Shown here: positions 38,601 through 45,740 of the stretch, piece by piece
How positions within the stretch are numbered: position 1 is the first letter of the stretch
Layout of the letters: the number at the start of each line of letters is the position of its first letter
Position numbers and translations under genes: made by a program
Assembly (NCBI RefSeq): GCF_022637395.1
Contig: NZ_CP093337.1
Coordinates: 1,534,001 to 1,598,000, forward strand
Direction: 5' to 3'
DNA length: 64,000 bases
Source of the DNA: Shinella sp. H4-D48
GTDB taxonomy: Bacteria > Pseudomonadota > Alphaproteobacteria > Rhizobiales > Rhizobiaceae
The notes under the pieces: model-generated
The model's database searches: none
Told to the model about the DNA's origin: nothing
What the model saw: the letters and a program-made list of their open reading frames with translations, nothing else

Positions 38601-41387
38601 GACGTTGTCGACGCTGTGCTCTATGCGGGCTTCCAGCTTGCCGAGGTTTTCTTCCAGGCGGCTGCCGGTGGTGTCGAAGCGGTTGGCGACGCTGTCGACG
38701 GTCTGCTCCATACGGGCACCGAAGGCATCCGCGGCCTGCGCGATCTTGGACGTCGTCTCGCCGAGGCGTTCTGCAACCGCGTCGGTGCTCTCGCGAACGC
38801 GGTCGTTCAGGAGATCGGCGCTGGTGTCGATGGTGCGGCGGAGCGATTCCTGCTGCTGCTCCAGCGAGATTTCCAGCATGCCGGCACTGGTCGCGATGGC
38901 CGTGCCGATAGCGGTGGTCTGATCGTTCAACGTCTCCGTGAGCTGATCGCGGCCTTCGGTGATGGCAACATTGATCGCATGAATGCGGTCGTCGAGCGTC
39001 GCGCGGATCTGTTCATGCGTCGAGACGAGCGAGCCGGCAAGCTCCGAGGCGCGGCCCGAGAGGGCTTCGGCGATTTCCGCGGCGCGGCCCGAGAAGGCGT
39101 CTGCGAATTCGGTGGCCTGGCCGTGGAGCACGCCGCCAAGCTGCTGACTGCCTTCCGATAGTACGTACTCGACGCGGTCGGCGGCGTTGTCGATGGCCGT
39201 CTGCATGGAGCCGGCGCTGTTGGAGAGTACGGAGGCGAGGTTGGCGGTGCGGCCGGTAATGACCTCGTCGATCTGGCGGGCAGCGCCGGTGAGGGCGGTT
39301 TCGACGCGGTTGGCTGCCGAACCCACGGAATTCTCAAGCTGGCTGCCGGTCTCGTGCAGCATGGCAGAAAGGGCGGCCGTGCGCTCCGTGAGCGCGCTGT
39401 CCAGGCGGTTGTGGCTCGCCGCGATGGTGGAGGTGATCTCGTCGGCGCGGGCACCGAGCGCTTCTTCCATGCGGGCCTGTGCAGCCTGGATATCGGTCGC
39501 AATCGCCGTGCCGCGATTGTCGAGCGCTTCCGTCAGGCGGCGTTCGCTGCCCGAGATGCTTTCGGCCAGCGCGTCGGCGCGCGCGCCGAAGCCGCTTTCG
39601 ATGCGGTTCTGCACATCGGCCAGGCCACCGAGCAGGGCTGACGACTTTTCCGACAGGACAGCACCCATGCGCTCATGCGCGCCGCCGACGGCGTTGCTGA
39701 TGGCGTCGGCATGGCCGGAAACGGCGCTTTCGAAGACTTCCTGGCTGGTGGCGATGGTGGTCGCCAGCGCAAAGGACTGGTCCGTCAGCGTGTTGCCCAG
39801 GCGGTCGATGCTGGAGGTGAGAATGCCGTCGATCGCCTCGCGGCCGCTTGCGACGGTCTCGTTGATGCGGGCAAGGCTCTCCATCAGCTTGGAATCGAGC
39901 GAGCCGGCACGCTGGTCGAAGGCCTGGGCGAATTCCTCCACGCGCTGGTCGAAGGCACCGGCGATCTGGCCGACGGTTGCCTGCATGCGCTCGTCGAAGA
40001 AGCCCGAACGCAGGTCGAGGTCCATGACCGTATCGTCTGCGGCGTTCTTGAGGCTCTGGCGGAACTGCGCGCCCTTTTCGTCCAGAGCCGCATTCATCGA
40101 CTGGAGAACGTGATCAAGGCCGCTCGTCACGGCATGCTGGCCAATGGAAAGGCTCTCGCTGATCTCGCGGGTACGGGCGATCAGCGTTTCATTGAGCTGC
40201 TTGGCGCGCTCGTTGAGTGCGGCATTGAGCTTTTCGGTATTCGCATCGAGCGAGGTCGCGCGCGTTTCGAACTGCTGGAGAAGATCGCGGCCGCGGCTGT
40301 CGAGGCTCTGCGTCAGCTGATCGAGGCGCGTATCGAATTCGTTGGCGAGAGCAACGCCGGAGGAGCTTAGCGTGGACAGGAGGTTGTCGGTGCGGGCGGC
40401 AAGCATGGCGCCGATGGTTTGCGTCGCACTGTCGGACTTTTCCATCAGCATGGCGGCGCGCGTGTCGAGCATGGAGGCGAAGGCTTCGCCCGAGGTGGCA
40501 AGCCGCGCGGTGATGCTCTCGCCGGCGCTGGCGAGTTCGTCCTTCAGCTGGTCGTGCGCGCCCGAAATCGACGAGCGGATGCGTTCGGCATGGCTGACGA
40601 TCGCCTCGCGTTCGGTGCCGAGTTCCTGCACGAGCGTGCGCACGCGCATTTCATTGTCGGAATAGCTGCGCTCGAGCGCGTTGACCTCGGAATGCACCAG
40701 CGTTTCGAGTTCCGTGGCGCGCGCGATGGTGCGCTCGATGCCTTCGTTCATCGCCGATACTTCACGACGCACGGCCTGGCCGACGGACATGATGCGGTCG
40801 GCGGCGACGGTTTCCGGCTCGGAGAGGCGCAGGGCGACTTCCGCCATGGAGCGTGCCGCGCTGCGCAGTTCGTGAGCGCGCGCGATCATGATGGCGAAGG
40901 CGAAGAACAGCATGATCGGCATGATGATCGCGACCAGCATGCCGATGGCGCCGGGCAGGGCGACCAGATCGGCGATGGAGCGGATCTGCCAGATCTGCGG
41001 TGCATAAAGAAGATTGGCAACGCCGACGCCGCCGATGATCCAAAGCGCGGAGGCAAGCGCAGCCATGCGGATCGGGCCGCGCGACGAGCGCATGTCGAGC
41101 GACTTCAGAATAGCAGCAGGTGTCTTGCGCGAACCGTCATTGGCGGGCGCAAAGACCGGGGTCTTCGGGCCGGGCTCGGGGTTCAGGTTGCGCGGAGCCT
41201 CGGCGGACGCCTGCTGGGCCTGCGTCTTTCCCTGAATTCGGCTTGCTGGTTCAGACACACGGGCCTCCGACGAATCCGTCTTCGAAGGCGTCTCCGCAGT
41301 CAGATCGTCGAAATCGATTTTTAAGGCCTCTTCAAGAGCCTGAAATGCCTTGTCGTCGATCGACTCAATGGTCTTGTTCGTCGCCAT
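35682..41387 (-). CDS. gpr: giant coiled-coil protein, growth pole ring (GPR/RgsE) homologue
   Basis: This is the largest gene of the window: 1,901 residues. An acidic cytoplasmic N-terminus (1-105) is followed by two membrane segments (~107-126 and ~141-170). About 1,600 residues of predicted helix with 11/22-residue apolipoprotein-like periodicity follow, and then a Pro/Gln-rich stretch (~1690-1800) and a compact C-terminal domain (RHVVESLNSLSVDIARAI, then WRRYQRGERDVFTRRLY). Architecture and length match Agrobacterium GPR and Sinorhizobium RgsE, which form a ring at the growing pole and are needed for unipolar growth. The ATG at 41387 (MATNKTIES) was chosen; an in-frame ATG at 41495 lacks a ribosome site. 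Confidence 0.9.
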   Translation of the reverse strand: MATNKTIESIDDKAFQALEEALKIDFDDLTAETPSKTDSSEARVSEPASRIQGKTQAQQASAEAPRNLNPEPGPKTPVFAPANDGSRKTPAAILKSLDMRSSRGPIRMAALASALWIIGGVGVANLLYAPQIWQIRSIADLVALPGAIGMLVAIIMPIMLFFAFAIMIARAHELRSAARSMAEVALRLSEPETVAADRIMSVGQAVRREVSAMNEGIERTIARATELETLVHSEVNALERSYSDNEMRVRTLVQELGTEREAIVSHAERIRSSISGAHDQLKDELASAGESITARLATSGEAFASMLDTRAAMLMEKSDSATQTIGAMLAARTDNLLSTLSSSGVALANEFDTRLDQLTQSLDSRGRDLLQQFETRATSLDANTEKLNAALNERAKQLNETLIARTREISESLSIGQHAVTSGLDHVLQSMNAALDEKGAQFRQSLKNAADDTVMDLDLRSGFFDERMQATVGQIAGAFDQRVEEFAQAFDQRAGSLDSKLMESLARINETVASGREAIDGILTSSIDRLGNTLTDQSFALATTIATSQEVFESAVSGHADAISNAVGGAHERMGAVLSEKSSALLGGLADVQNRIESGFGARADALAESISGSERRLTEALDNRGTAIATDIQAAQARMEEALGARADEITSTIAASHNRLDSALTERTAALSAMLHETGSQLENSVGSAANRVETALTGAARQIDEVITGRTANLASVLSNSAGSMQTAIDNAADRVEYVLSEGSQQLGGVLHGQATEFADAFSGRAAEIAEALSGRASELAGSLVSTHEQIRATLDDRIHAINVAITEGRDQLTETLNDQTTAIGTAIATSAGMLEISLEQQQESLRRTIDTSADLLNDRVRESTDAVAERLGETTSKIAQAADAFGARMEQTVDSVANRFDTTGSRLEENLGKLEARIEHSVDNVSGIVDTAASRISDTLGERLADLERVGSDVSLRVSDALSRPIAEVDRIGDETTARIAATLAGHVGDIERVAGDAAQRIDSTLSERAGQIAQVTDEATGRIDSTLTQRANQIAQVADEATGRIDSTLTQRANQIAQVVDEAAGRIDSTLTERANQIAQIAGEASERIATTIDDKTGRIEERLGTMDRALTIGLDNVNRTIDGKAAGLAQTLREAVSQAAQDMDAEAVRSAQSLAKTGEEFVNISSSLRGAVSRAATDMGTEAQRVAENIARTGAEFAENLTSRNEAFARTIEETESRLAGQAQALQQGLGDVQKALDTRGASIRSTLDERTRELNSMLASRTEELSRLINEEARPVIDDYAAVGREAAERITGVARESADRLRNENAALINAISARTADTLAAITARTDEAAGAMRAIEDGLQANVDGLIARLSESNGAIAGMVDAASQTLGAIDGRLSSTAEHFSSSAERASEMVATTSRLLEGKVDRLSDIAAGTLSQIGGIVGRFEDHSKILSQASDLLAAAQSNLVSTLEERQDALRALSVGLVQRSEEIEGTMRSLEGMVEGAFSRAEERSSQIAGNLRGGIQGSFAEVGRILSETEKRAETAAATLRDSLVKAGEEAGQSVEGAFVRAEERTKEVANRLRGSVSASLSDVDRLLNESGKKSEAATAVMRDAMREAVEEAIGKFSGATEEIRRAAGEIRRELDQTRGELKRGAFDLPEEAKENAAQMRRAVSEQIKALQDLSDIIGKSSAALEVSRPAVQATPAQQPVQQQARVEPRREEQPQLRGSLGLERAAAATVPQRAQPLPAETDARAAGGEGGWMRDLLRGAVSREEGQFTQPRSEGQAARPADSRNPRHVVESLNSLSVDIARAIDHDASVDLWRRYQRGERDVFTRRLYTLKGQQTFDEIKRKYEREPEFRTAVDRYISDFEKLLADVARNDRDKTMTQTYLTSDTGKVYTMLAHAAGRFS
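38137..38400 (-). repeat. 66-bp tandem repeat inside the polar-growth gene
   Basis: Four consecutive copies of a 66-bp unit. The landmark GTGCTGTCGAT occurs at 38164, 38230, 38296 and 38362, exactly 66 bases apart. They encode a 22-residue unit of the form GRIDSTLTQRANQIAQVADE plus two residues (residues ~997-1083). The two middle copies are nearly identical in DNA, which suggests recent duplication or gene conversion. Confidence 0.9.
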
Positions 41388-41663
41388 GCGGGTACGCCTC
41401 GTTACCATGTCCGGGTCGACCCCTATACGCGCCGCCGCTGCTCGGGCGTATTCGAAGTCGTCCGGTTGGCGGTCGGTCTTGCCGCGAACCCTCATGGTTG
41501 CGCAGCGTCCGGGCCGCCGTTCATTCCCAATTCGTTCGATAGACCGAAATGACGGAAGCTTGTATATCCGCCAACGGCTTATCCACCGGGACTATCCGGC
41601 CGTATCGTAGTGACACATTAGCCTGTATCACACAATTGATTGCCATCTCCCTTAGGCTGAAAC

Positions 41664-41678
41664 TTAACAGGAAGTTAA
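41664..41678. promoter_or_regulatory. CtrA-like binding box TTAA-N7-TTAA
   Basis: TTAA at 41664-41667 and TTAA at 41675-41678, seven bases apart, which is the full consensus for the cell-cycle regulator CtrA in alphaproteobacteria. It lies 277 bases upstream of gpr and 240 upstream of the Hpt gene. TTAA pairs occur by chance in A/T-rich DNA, so the call rests on position as much as sequence. Confidence 0.5.
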
Positions 41679-41735
41679 TTTCAGCCGATTCTGTATCGCA
41701 ATGGAAAGCTTGAGAAAAAAGCCTTTTTTCAGGCA

Positions 41736-41743
41736 TTAACCAT
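41736..41743 (+). promoter_or_regulatory. CtrA-like half-site TTAACCAT
   Basis: TTAACCAT, the form of the CtrA half-site often seen in rhizobia, followed after the N7 spacer by TTGC instead of TTAA. It is 58 bases from the full box at 41664. Confidence 0.35.
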
Positions 41744-41917
41744 AGTTTGCGATTCATGCCCATTTTGCGCCGTCTTTTAATCCGATAGGGGCGTCCGCCA
41801 CGCACAATGGCATCCGTTTTCCGCGCGTTAGGCGGAGCGAACGGACGGGCAGGCCCGTGAACGTGGCATGCTCCATAACGAAACAAGCGCGCGCGGCGCG
41901 AACAAGGATATTGGCAA

Positions 41918-42286
41918 ATGGCAGCGCTCAACATCGCCTTCGATACTCCCGACAATGCCAGCGGCATCTGTGCCTCGAATGGACGGCCGATCGATTTGGT
42001 ACACCTTGGCCGCCAGACCATGGGCGACAAGGCGCTGGAGCTGGAAGTGCTGCAGATGTTCGCGCGGCATGCCCGCCAGAGCATGCAGGAACTCGCCAAG
42101 TTCGAAGGTGAGGCGCGCGCGGCCATCGCACATCGCCTCAAGGGCTCGGCGCAGTCGGCCGGCGCGACGGCCGTCGCACGTGCTGCCGCGGCGCTGGAAG
42201 AAAACCCGTCCGATGCGGTGGCACTTGCCGCCATCACCGCCGCCGTCGTCGAGGCCGAAAACTTCATCCTGAAGCTCTGCCGCTGA
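41918..42286 (+). CDS. Hpt domain histidine phosphotransfer protein
   Basis: This 122-residue protein is a single four-helix Hpt domain. The phospho-acceptor is the His in AAIAHRLKGSAQSAGA, near residue 71, and the helix before it carries VLQMFARHARQSM. Such proteins relay phosphate between receiver domains. It is not ChpT, which is larger and of a different dimeric fold. Its position divergent from gpr across CtrA-like boxes suggests a role in cell-cycle or polarity signalling; the partner kinase is unknown. Confidence 0.88.
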   Translation: MAALNIAFDTPDNASGICASNGRPIDLVHLGRQTMGDKALELEVLQMFARHARQSMQELAKFEGEARAAIAHRLKGSAQSAGATAVARAAAALEENPSDAVALAAITAAVVEAENFILKLCR

Positions 42287-42459
42287 GCGGCACTGTGTCA
42301 TAACGGCAGCCCGATGCGCCCGGATGGTCGTGCGGCGGGGCCTGATGTTGACTGTAGAGGGGTTTTGTTGGAAACCTCGGCCGCAACGCCGGCAGGCGGG
42401 CGGCTGCCCGCTGCGCCGGACAGAGGCCCTGGGGCCGCTCACAGAATTCGGAAGCCATC

Positions 42460-42780
42460 ATGAGCAAACTTACCATCGTCGCCTTCGACGGCACCCGTCA
42501 CGAACTGGATGTCGCCAACGGCTCCACGGTCATGGAAAATGCCGTGCGCAACTCCGTGCCCGGCATCGAGGCCGAATGCGGCGGCGCCTGCGCCTGCGCA
42601 ACCTGTCATGTCTATGTCGACGAGACCTGGACGGCACTTGTCGGCCCGCCGGAAGCGATGGAAGAGGACATGCTCGACTTCGCCTATGACGTTCGGCCGA
42701 CCTCGCGGCTTTCCTGTCAGATCAAGATGTCTGATGCTCTTGATGGTCTCGTGGTGCACGTCCCCGAGCGCCAGGCCTGA
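42460..42780 (+). CDS. [2Fe-2S] ferredoxin, adrenodoxin type
   Basis: This 106-residue electron carrier has the cluster ligands in [17 protein letters not shown] (three cysteines spaced C-x5-C-x2-C, residues ~40-49) and the fourth in SRLSCQIKM near 86. The pattern and the [20 protein letters not shown] segment fit the FdVI/adrenodoxin family that serves Fe-S assembly or cytochrome P450-type partners. The ATG at 42460 gives [11 protein letters not shown]. The stop is followed by a 428-base stretch with no coding gene. Confidence 0.93.
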   Translation: MSKLTIVAFDGTRHELDVANGSTVMENAVRNSVPGIEAECGGACACATCHVYVDETWTALVGPPEAMEEDMLDFAYDVRPTSRLSCQIKMSDALDGLVVHVPERQA

Positions 42781-42901
42781 AATCACCTTCCTGAAAACGG
42801 ATTTCGGTTCGCCGGCGCGCTGAGGCGCGGCCGGACCCGTAGCCATGGGCGCAGAAAGCGCTGGCTTGGCCCTGCGCGGTTATCAGGTCGGGGGATAAGG
42901 C

Positions 42902-42937
42902 AAAAAAAGCCTCGCCGGTCTATGGGACAAGCGAGGC
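42902..42937 (-). terminator. intrinsic terminator on the minus strand
   Basis: GCCTCGC / GCGAGGC stem (42909-42915 and 42931-42937) with a 15-base loop, followed on the minus strand by seven T residues. It ends either the candidate small RNA or the transcript of the DUF922 gene 270 bases upstream. Confidence 0.8.
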
Positions 42938-43000
42938 GAGGAGGGCGCATCGCAGCCAGGAAAGGGAGGAAACAACCTGCTGCTATGATGTGGATGCGCC
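42902..43000 (-). ncRNA. candidate small RNA with anti-Shine-Dalgarno loop
   Basis: Read on the minus strand, this stretch folds as an outer stem GGCGCAT / ATGCGCC (plus positions 42994-43000 and 42944-42950), and inside it a stem GCAGC-AGG / CCT-g-GCTGC (42952-42960 and 42976-42983). The inner stem closes a 15-base loop TTGTTTCCTCCCTTT that can pair with ribosome sites. It is followed by CCCTCCTCG and an intrinsic terminator. Rhizobial trans-acting RNAs (AbcR, MmgR and 'cuckoo' types) show similar CCUCC loops. A further hairpin (GGGAG / CTCCC, 43036-43054) may belong to the 5' part. The promoter could not be placed; it could also be the 3' untranslated region of the DUF922 gene. Confidence 0.5.
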
Positions 43001-43208
43001 AGGAGAACCTGTTACAAACTGCTTCATGCTGCACAGGGAGAAACATATCCTCCCGGTCACTGTTGAAATGAACATAAGGTGATTTGCGCATTTGCGCTAT
43101 CGCAAGAATTCACCAGTCATTTTACGCATAAAACGACAAAGCTTGCATCGTATCGCGGGTTTTGACCGCGACTGTGCTGGCAATACTGAGCGGCCAGGCC
43201 GACTGTAC

Positions 43209-43817
43209 TCACTTCCCGTTGTTCAGGCGGTGCGTCAGCAGGCGCATCATGCGGTCGTTGAAGTTCTTCGATTCGATGCGGTCGAAACGGGCCTGGTCGG
43301 CATCGTGGCGTGCCACGGCATCGGCGGTGACGCGGTCCACCCGTGCCTGCATGCGCTCGCAGTCGCGCTCTGACGGCAGGCGCCGAAGCGTGCGTTCCAG
43401 TTCGCGGGCATGGGTGCGGGCGATCTCCGCATGCCGCTCCTCGTGGCGCTTGATGTCGCTCGACAGCGTATCCCAGATCAGGGCGAGCGACGGGGTCGCG
43501 CGATTGCGGTTCTTCCAGCGCGGCAGGATGATCTGCGTGGAGAGCACGACCTTGGCCTCGCCGACCGCGCAGCGGTCGTTGCGGCGGACATAAGTCACGG
43601 AGCCGCCCCACTTGATCTTCGTTGCGCCCGGATGCCGCGAGCCGCTACGCTTCATCATCGGTCCGCGTTTCGACAGTTCCGCGTCGAGTTCGGCGGCCGT
43701 GCGCCCGCCGACGGGAAAGTAGGAGAAGGTCTTGGTGGTGATCGTCTGTGCACCGGCTGGCTGGAAAGGGAGAGAGGCGAGGGCGGCAAGGGCCATCAGG
43801 CGGGCGATGGTCTTCAT
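43209..43817 (-). CDS. secreted DUF922 protein with HExxH motif
   Basis: This 202-residue protein has a signal peptide (IARLMALAALASLPFQPAGAQ, cleavage near residue 24). The DUF922 domain follows, with FSYFPVGGRTAAELDAEL near 31-48 and the metalloprotease-like KRHEERHAEIA near 127-137, an HExxH zinc motif. The family is annotated as predicted Zn-dependent proteases, but activity is not established. The ATG at 43817 opens the signal peptide. The gene has no clear terminator before 42937. Confidence 0.85.
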   Translation of the reverse strand: MKTIARLMALAALASLPFQPAGAQTITTKTFSYFPVGGRTAAELDAELSKRGPMMKRSGSRHPGATKIKWGGSVTYVRRNDRCAVGEAKVVLSTQIILPRWKNRNRATPSLALIWDTLSSDIKRHEERHAEIARTHARELERTLRRLPSERDCERMQARVDRVTADAVARHDADQARFDRIESKNFNDRMMRLLTHRLNNGK

Positions 43818-43964
43818 TCGAATCCGTATTCCTTTCGCGCCGGCGGGATGGGCCCGACGGTGTGCCGGCAATGCGCCGGTTGAACTTCGTCTAAGCTTGG
43901 GGCATAGGCTCGGCAAGCGCAACACCCATTCGGGATCGCTGGTTAACCGCCGAAGGAAACCGCC

Positions 43965-44867
43965 ATGTTCTCGCCGTTCGATCCCTTCCGCTGGGCGCTC
44001 GCCCATGGCCGGCATCTGGACCTCGGCCCGCGCGGGATTCTCATGGCGATCGTCAATGTGACGCCGGACTCCTTTTCCGACGGTGGGCGCTTCGACAGCG
44101 CGGACGCGGCCGTCGCGCGCGCGATCCTGTGTCTGGAAGAGGGCGCCGAGATCATCGATATCGGTGGCGAATCAACCCGGCCGGGCGCTGCATCTGTTTC
44201 TGCGGCCGAGGAGCAGGACCGGATCCTGCCGGTCATCGAGGCACTTGCCGGCACCACGGATGCCATCATCTCAGTGGACACCTATCGCGCGCAGACGGCG
44301 CGGCTTGCGGTCGCCGCAGGCGCCCATATCGTCAACGATGTGCATGGGCTGCAGCGCGAACCTAACATCGCCGAGGTCGCGGCGCAAAGCGGGGCAGGGC
44401 TCTGCATCATGCACACCGGGCGCGACCGTGAGAAGCGACCCGACGTGGTGGAAGACCAGTATCTCTTCCTTGGGCGTTCACTTGAGATCGCCCGTGCGGC
44501 CGGGGTGCCGCGCGAGGCCATGGTGCTCGATCCCGGCTTCGGCTTCGCCAAGGACACGGACGAGAACCTGGAGCTGATGGCGCGTTTCGGCGAGCTCTAT
44601 GGTTTCGAGCTGCCCATCCTGGCCGGCACGTCGCGCAAGCGTTTCCTCGGCGCGCTAACGGGGCGCGAGGCAGCAGAAGACCGCGATGTGGGCACGGCTG
44701 CCACGACTGCGTTGCTACGCATGGCCGGCGCGGCGGTCTTCAGGGTACACGATGTCGCAATCAACAGGGACGCGCTGGCCGTTGCCGATGCTATGCTCTC
44801 GGCGCGGCGCACGGTCGCTGCGCGCGAGGCGCACGGCAAAACGCCGGCGAGACAGGATACACCATGA
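43965..44867 (+). CDS. folP: dihydropteroate synthase
   Basis: This 300-residue TIM-barrel enzyme joins p-aminobenzoate and hydroxymethyl-dihydropterin pyrophosphate in folate synthesis, and is the target of sulfonamides. Motifs are IVNVTPDSFSDGG (~28-40), GGESTRPGA (~67-75), ISVDTYR (~101), HIVNDVHG (~120), LDPGFGFAKD (~188) and GTSRKRFL (~218). It overlaps folB by four bases (ATGA) and leads a folP-folB-folK operon. Confidence 0.96.
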   Translation: MFSPFDPFRWALAHGRHLDLGPRGILMAIVNVTPDSFSDGGRFDSADAAVARAILCLEEGAEIIDIGGESTRPGAASVSAAEEQDRILPVIEALAGTTDAIISVDTYRAQTARLAVAAGAHIVNDVHGLQREPNIAEVAAQSGAGLCIMHTGRDREKRPDVVEDQYLFLGRSLEIARAAGVPREAMVLDPGFGFAKDTDENLELMARFGELYGFELPILAGTSRKRFLGALTGREAAEDRDVGTAATTALLRMAGAAVFRVHDVAINRDALAVADAMLSARRTVAAREAHGKTPARQDTP

Positions 44868-45232
44868 CCACCAGCTACACGATCACGCTCAAGAACTGCG
44901 CCTTCTTCGCCCGTCACGGCCTGCATGATGCGGAAGAGTTTCTCGGGCAGCGCTTTTTCGTCGATGCGGAACTCGACGTGCTGCCGCTTCGCCCGCTATC
45001 GGACGACGCCATCGATTCGACGGTCGATTACGGCGTGGCCTTCCAGGAAATCGAAAAGATCGTGACCGGCCAGCGCCGCTATCTGATCGAGGCGCTGGCG
45101 CAGGAGATCGCGACGGTTCTCTGTGCGCGTTTCCCGCAGATTTCGCGCGCCCGCATCACAGTGCGCAAGCCGAATGCCCCCGTGCCGGGCGTGCTGGACT
45201 ATGTTCAGGTCACGGTCGATCATGTCGTCTGA
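44864..45232 (+). CDS. folB: dihydroneopterin aldolase
   Basis: This 122-residue enzyme cleaves dihydroneopterin to hydroxymethyl-dihydropterin. Family motifs are LKNCAFFARHGLHDAEEFLGQ near 9-29 (with the catalytic Glu), DSTVDYGVAF near 52-61, and ISRARITVRKPNAPVPG near 95-111. Translation is coupled to folP through an ATGA overlap, and its 3' end overlaps folK by 11 bases. Confidence 0.95.
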   Translation: MTTSYTITLKNCAFFARHGLHDAEEFLGQRFFVDAELDVLPLRPLSDDAIDSTVDYGVAFQEIEKIVTGQRRYLIEALAQEIATVLCARFPQISRARITVRKPNAPVPGVLDYVQVTVDHVV

Positions 45233-45740
45233 GGCGTTCCGCCGGGCCACGCTGGGCCTCGGCGGCAATATCGGCGATCCCGCTCGTGCGATGGCCGAGG
45301 CGCTGCGCGCGCTCGATGCGCGTGCGGATTGTCGTGTGGTTGCGGTGTCGCGGCTCTATCGCACGCCGCCCTGGGGCAAGACGGACCAGGACTGGTTCTT
45401 CAACGCTTGCGCGCTGATCGAAACGACGCTGGCGCCTGAGGCTCTGCTCGACATCTGCCTGGGAATCGAGCGCGACATGAAGCGCGAACGCATCGAGCGC
45501 TGGGGGCCGCGTACCATCGATATCGATGTTCTGACCTATGAGGGTGTTGAACAGGCCGGCGGGCGGTTGGAGTTGCCGCATCCGCGCATGACGGAACGCG
45601 GTTTCGTGCTCATGCCGCTTGCCGATGTCGCGCCGTCGCTGGACGTCGCGGGGCGTCCGGTCGCGGCATGGCTGGAGGCGGCGGATGTCACGGGCATAGA
45701 GCCGGCAAGCGCCGGCCCGGACTGGTGGCGGACTACTTGA
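45222..45740 (+). CDS. folK: 2-amino-4-hydroxy-6-hydroxymethyldihydropteridine pyrophosphokinase
   Basis: This 172-residue enzyme transfers pyrophosphate from ATP to the pterin, giving the folP substrate. Motifs are TLGLGGNIGDPARAM at 10-24, SRLYRTPPWG near 43-52, DWFFNACALIET near 56-67, and WGPRTIDIDVLTY near 90-102, which includes the Mg-binding DxD. It is the last gene of the folate operon and overlaps the convergent secreted protein gene by eight bases. Confidence 0.95.
   Translation: MSSEAFRRATLGLGGNIGDPARAMAEALRALDARADCRVVAVSRLYRTPPWGKTDQDWFFNACALIETTLAPEALLDICLGIERDMKRERIERWGPRTIDIDVLTYEGVEQAGGRLELPHPRMTERGFVLMPLADVAPSLDVAGRPVAAWLEAADVTGIEPASAGPDWWRTT

Larger units (their letters stand above)
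41388..41917. other. divergent regulatory region between gpr and the Hpt gene
   Basis: This 530-base gene-free spacer is noticeably richer in A and T than its flanks. It holds a TTAA-N7-TTAA box, a TTAACCAT half-site, and a perfect palindrome of As and Ts (GAAAAAAG-C-CTTTTTTC, 41714-41730). Both flanking genes point away from it, so their promoters lie here. I see no convincing gene in it. Confidence 0.6.

Noticed and set aside
35703-39161. A 1,152-codon open frame on the plus strand, antisense to the polar-growth gene
   Set aside because: Its product is Gly/Arg/Ala/Asp-rich without domains and arises from the codon bias of the repetitive gene on the other strand. It has no ribosome site.
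41714-41730. A palindrome of six As and six Ts as an intrinsic terminator
   Set aside because: The stem has almost no G/C pairs and a one-base centre, and both neighbouring genes point away from it.
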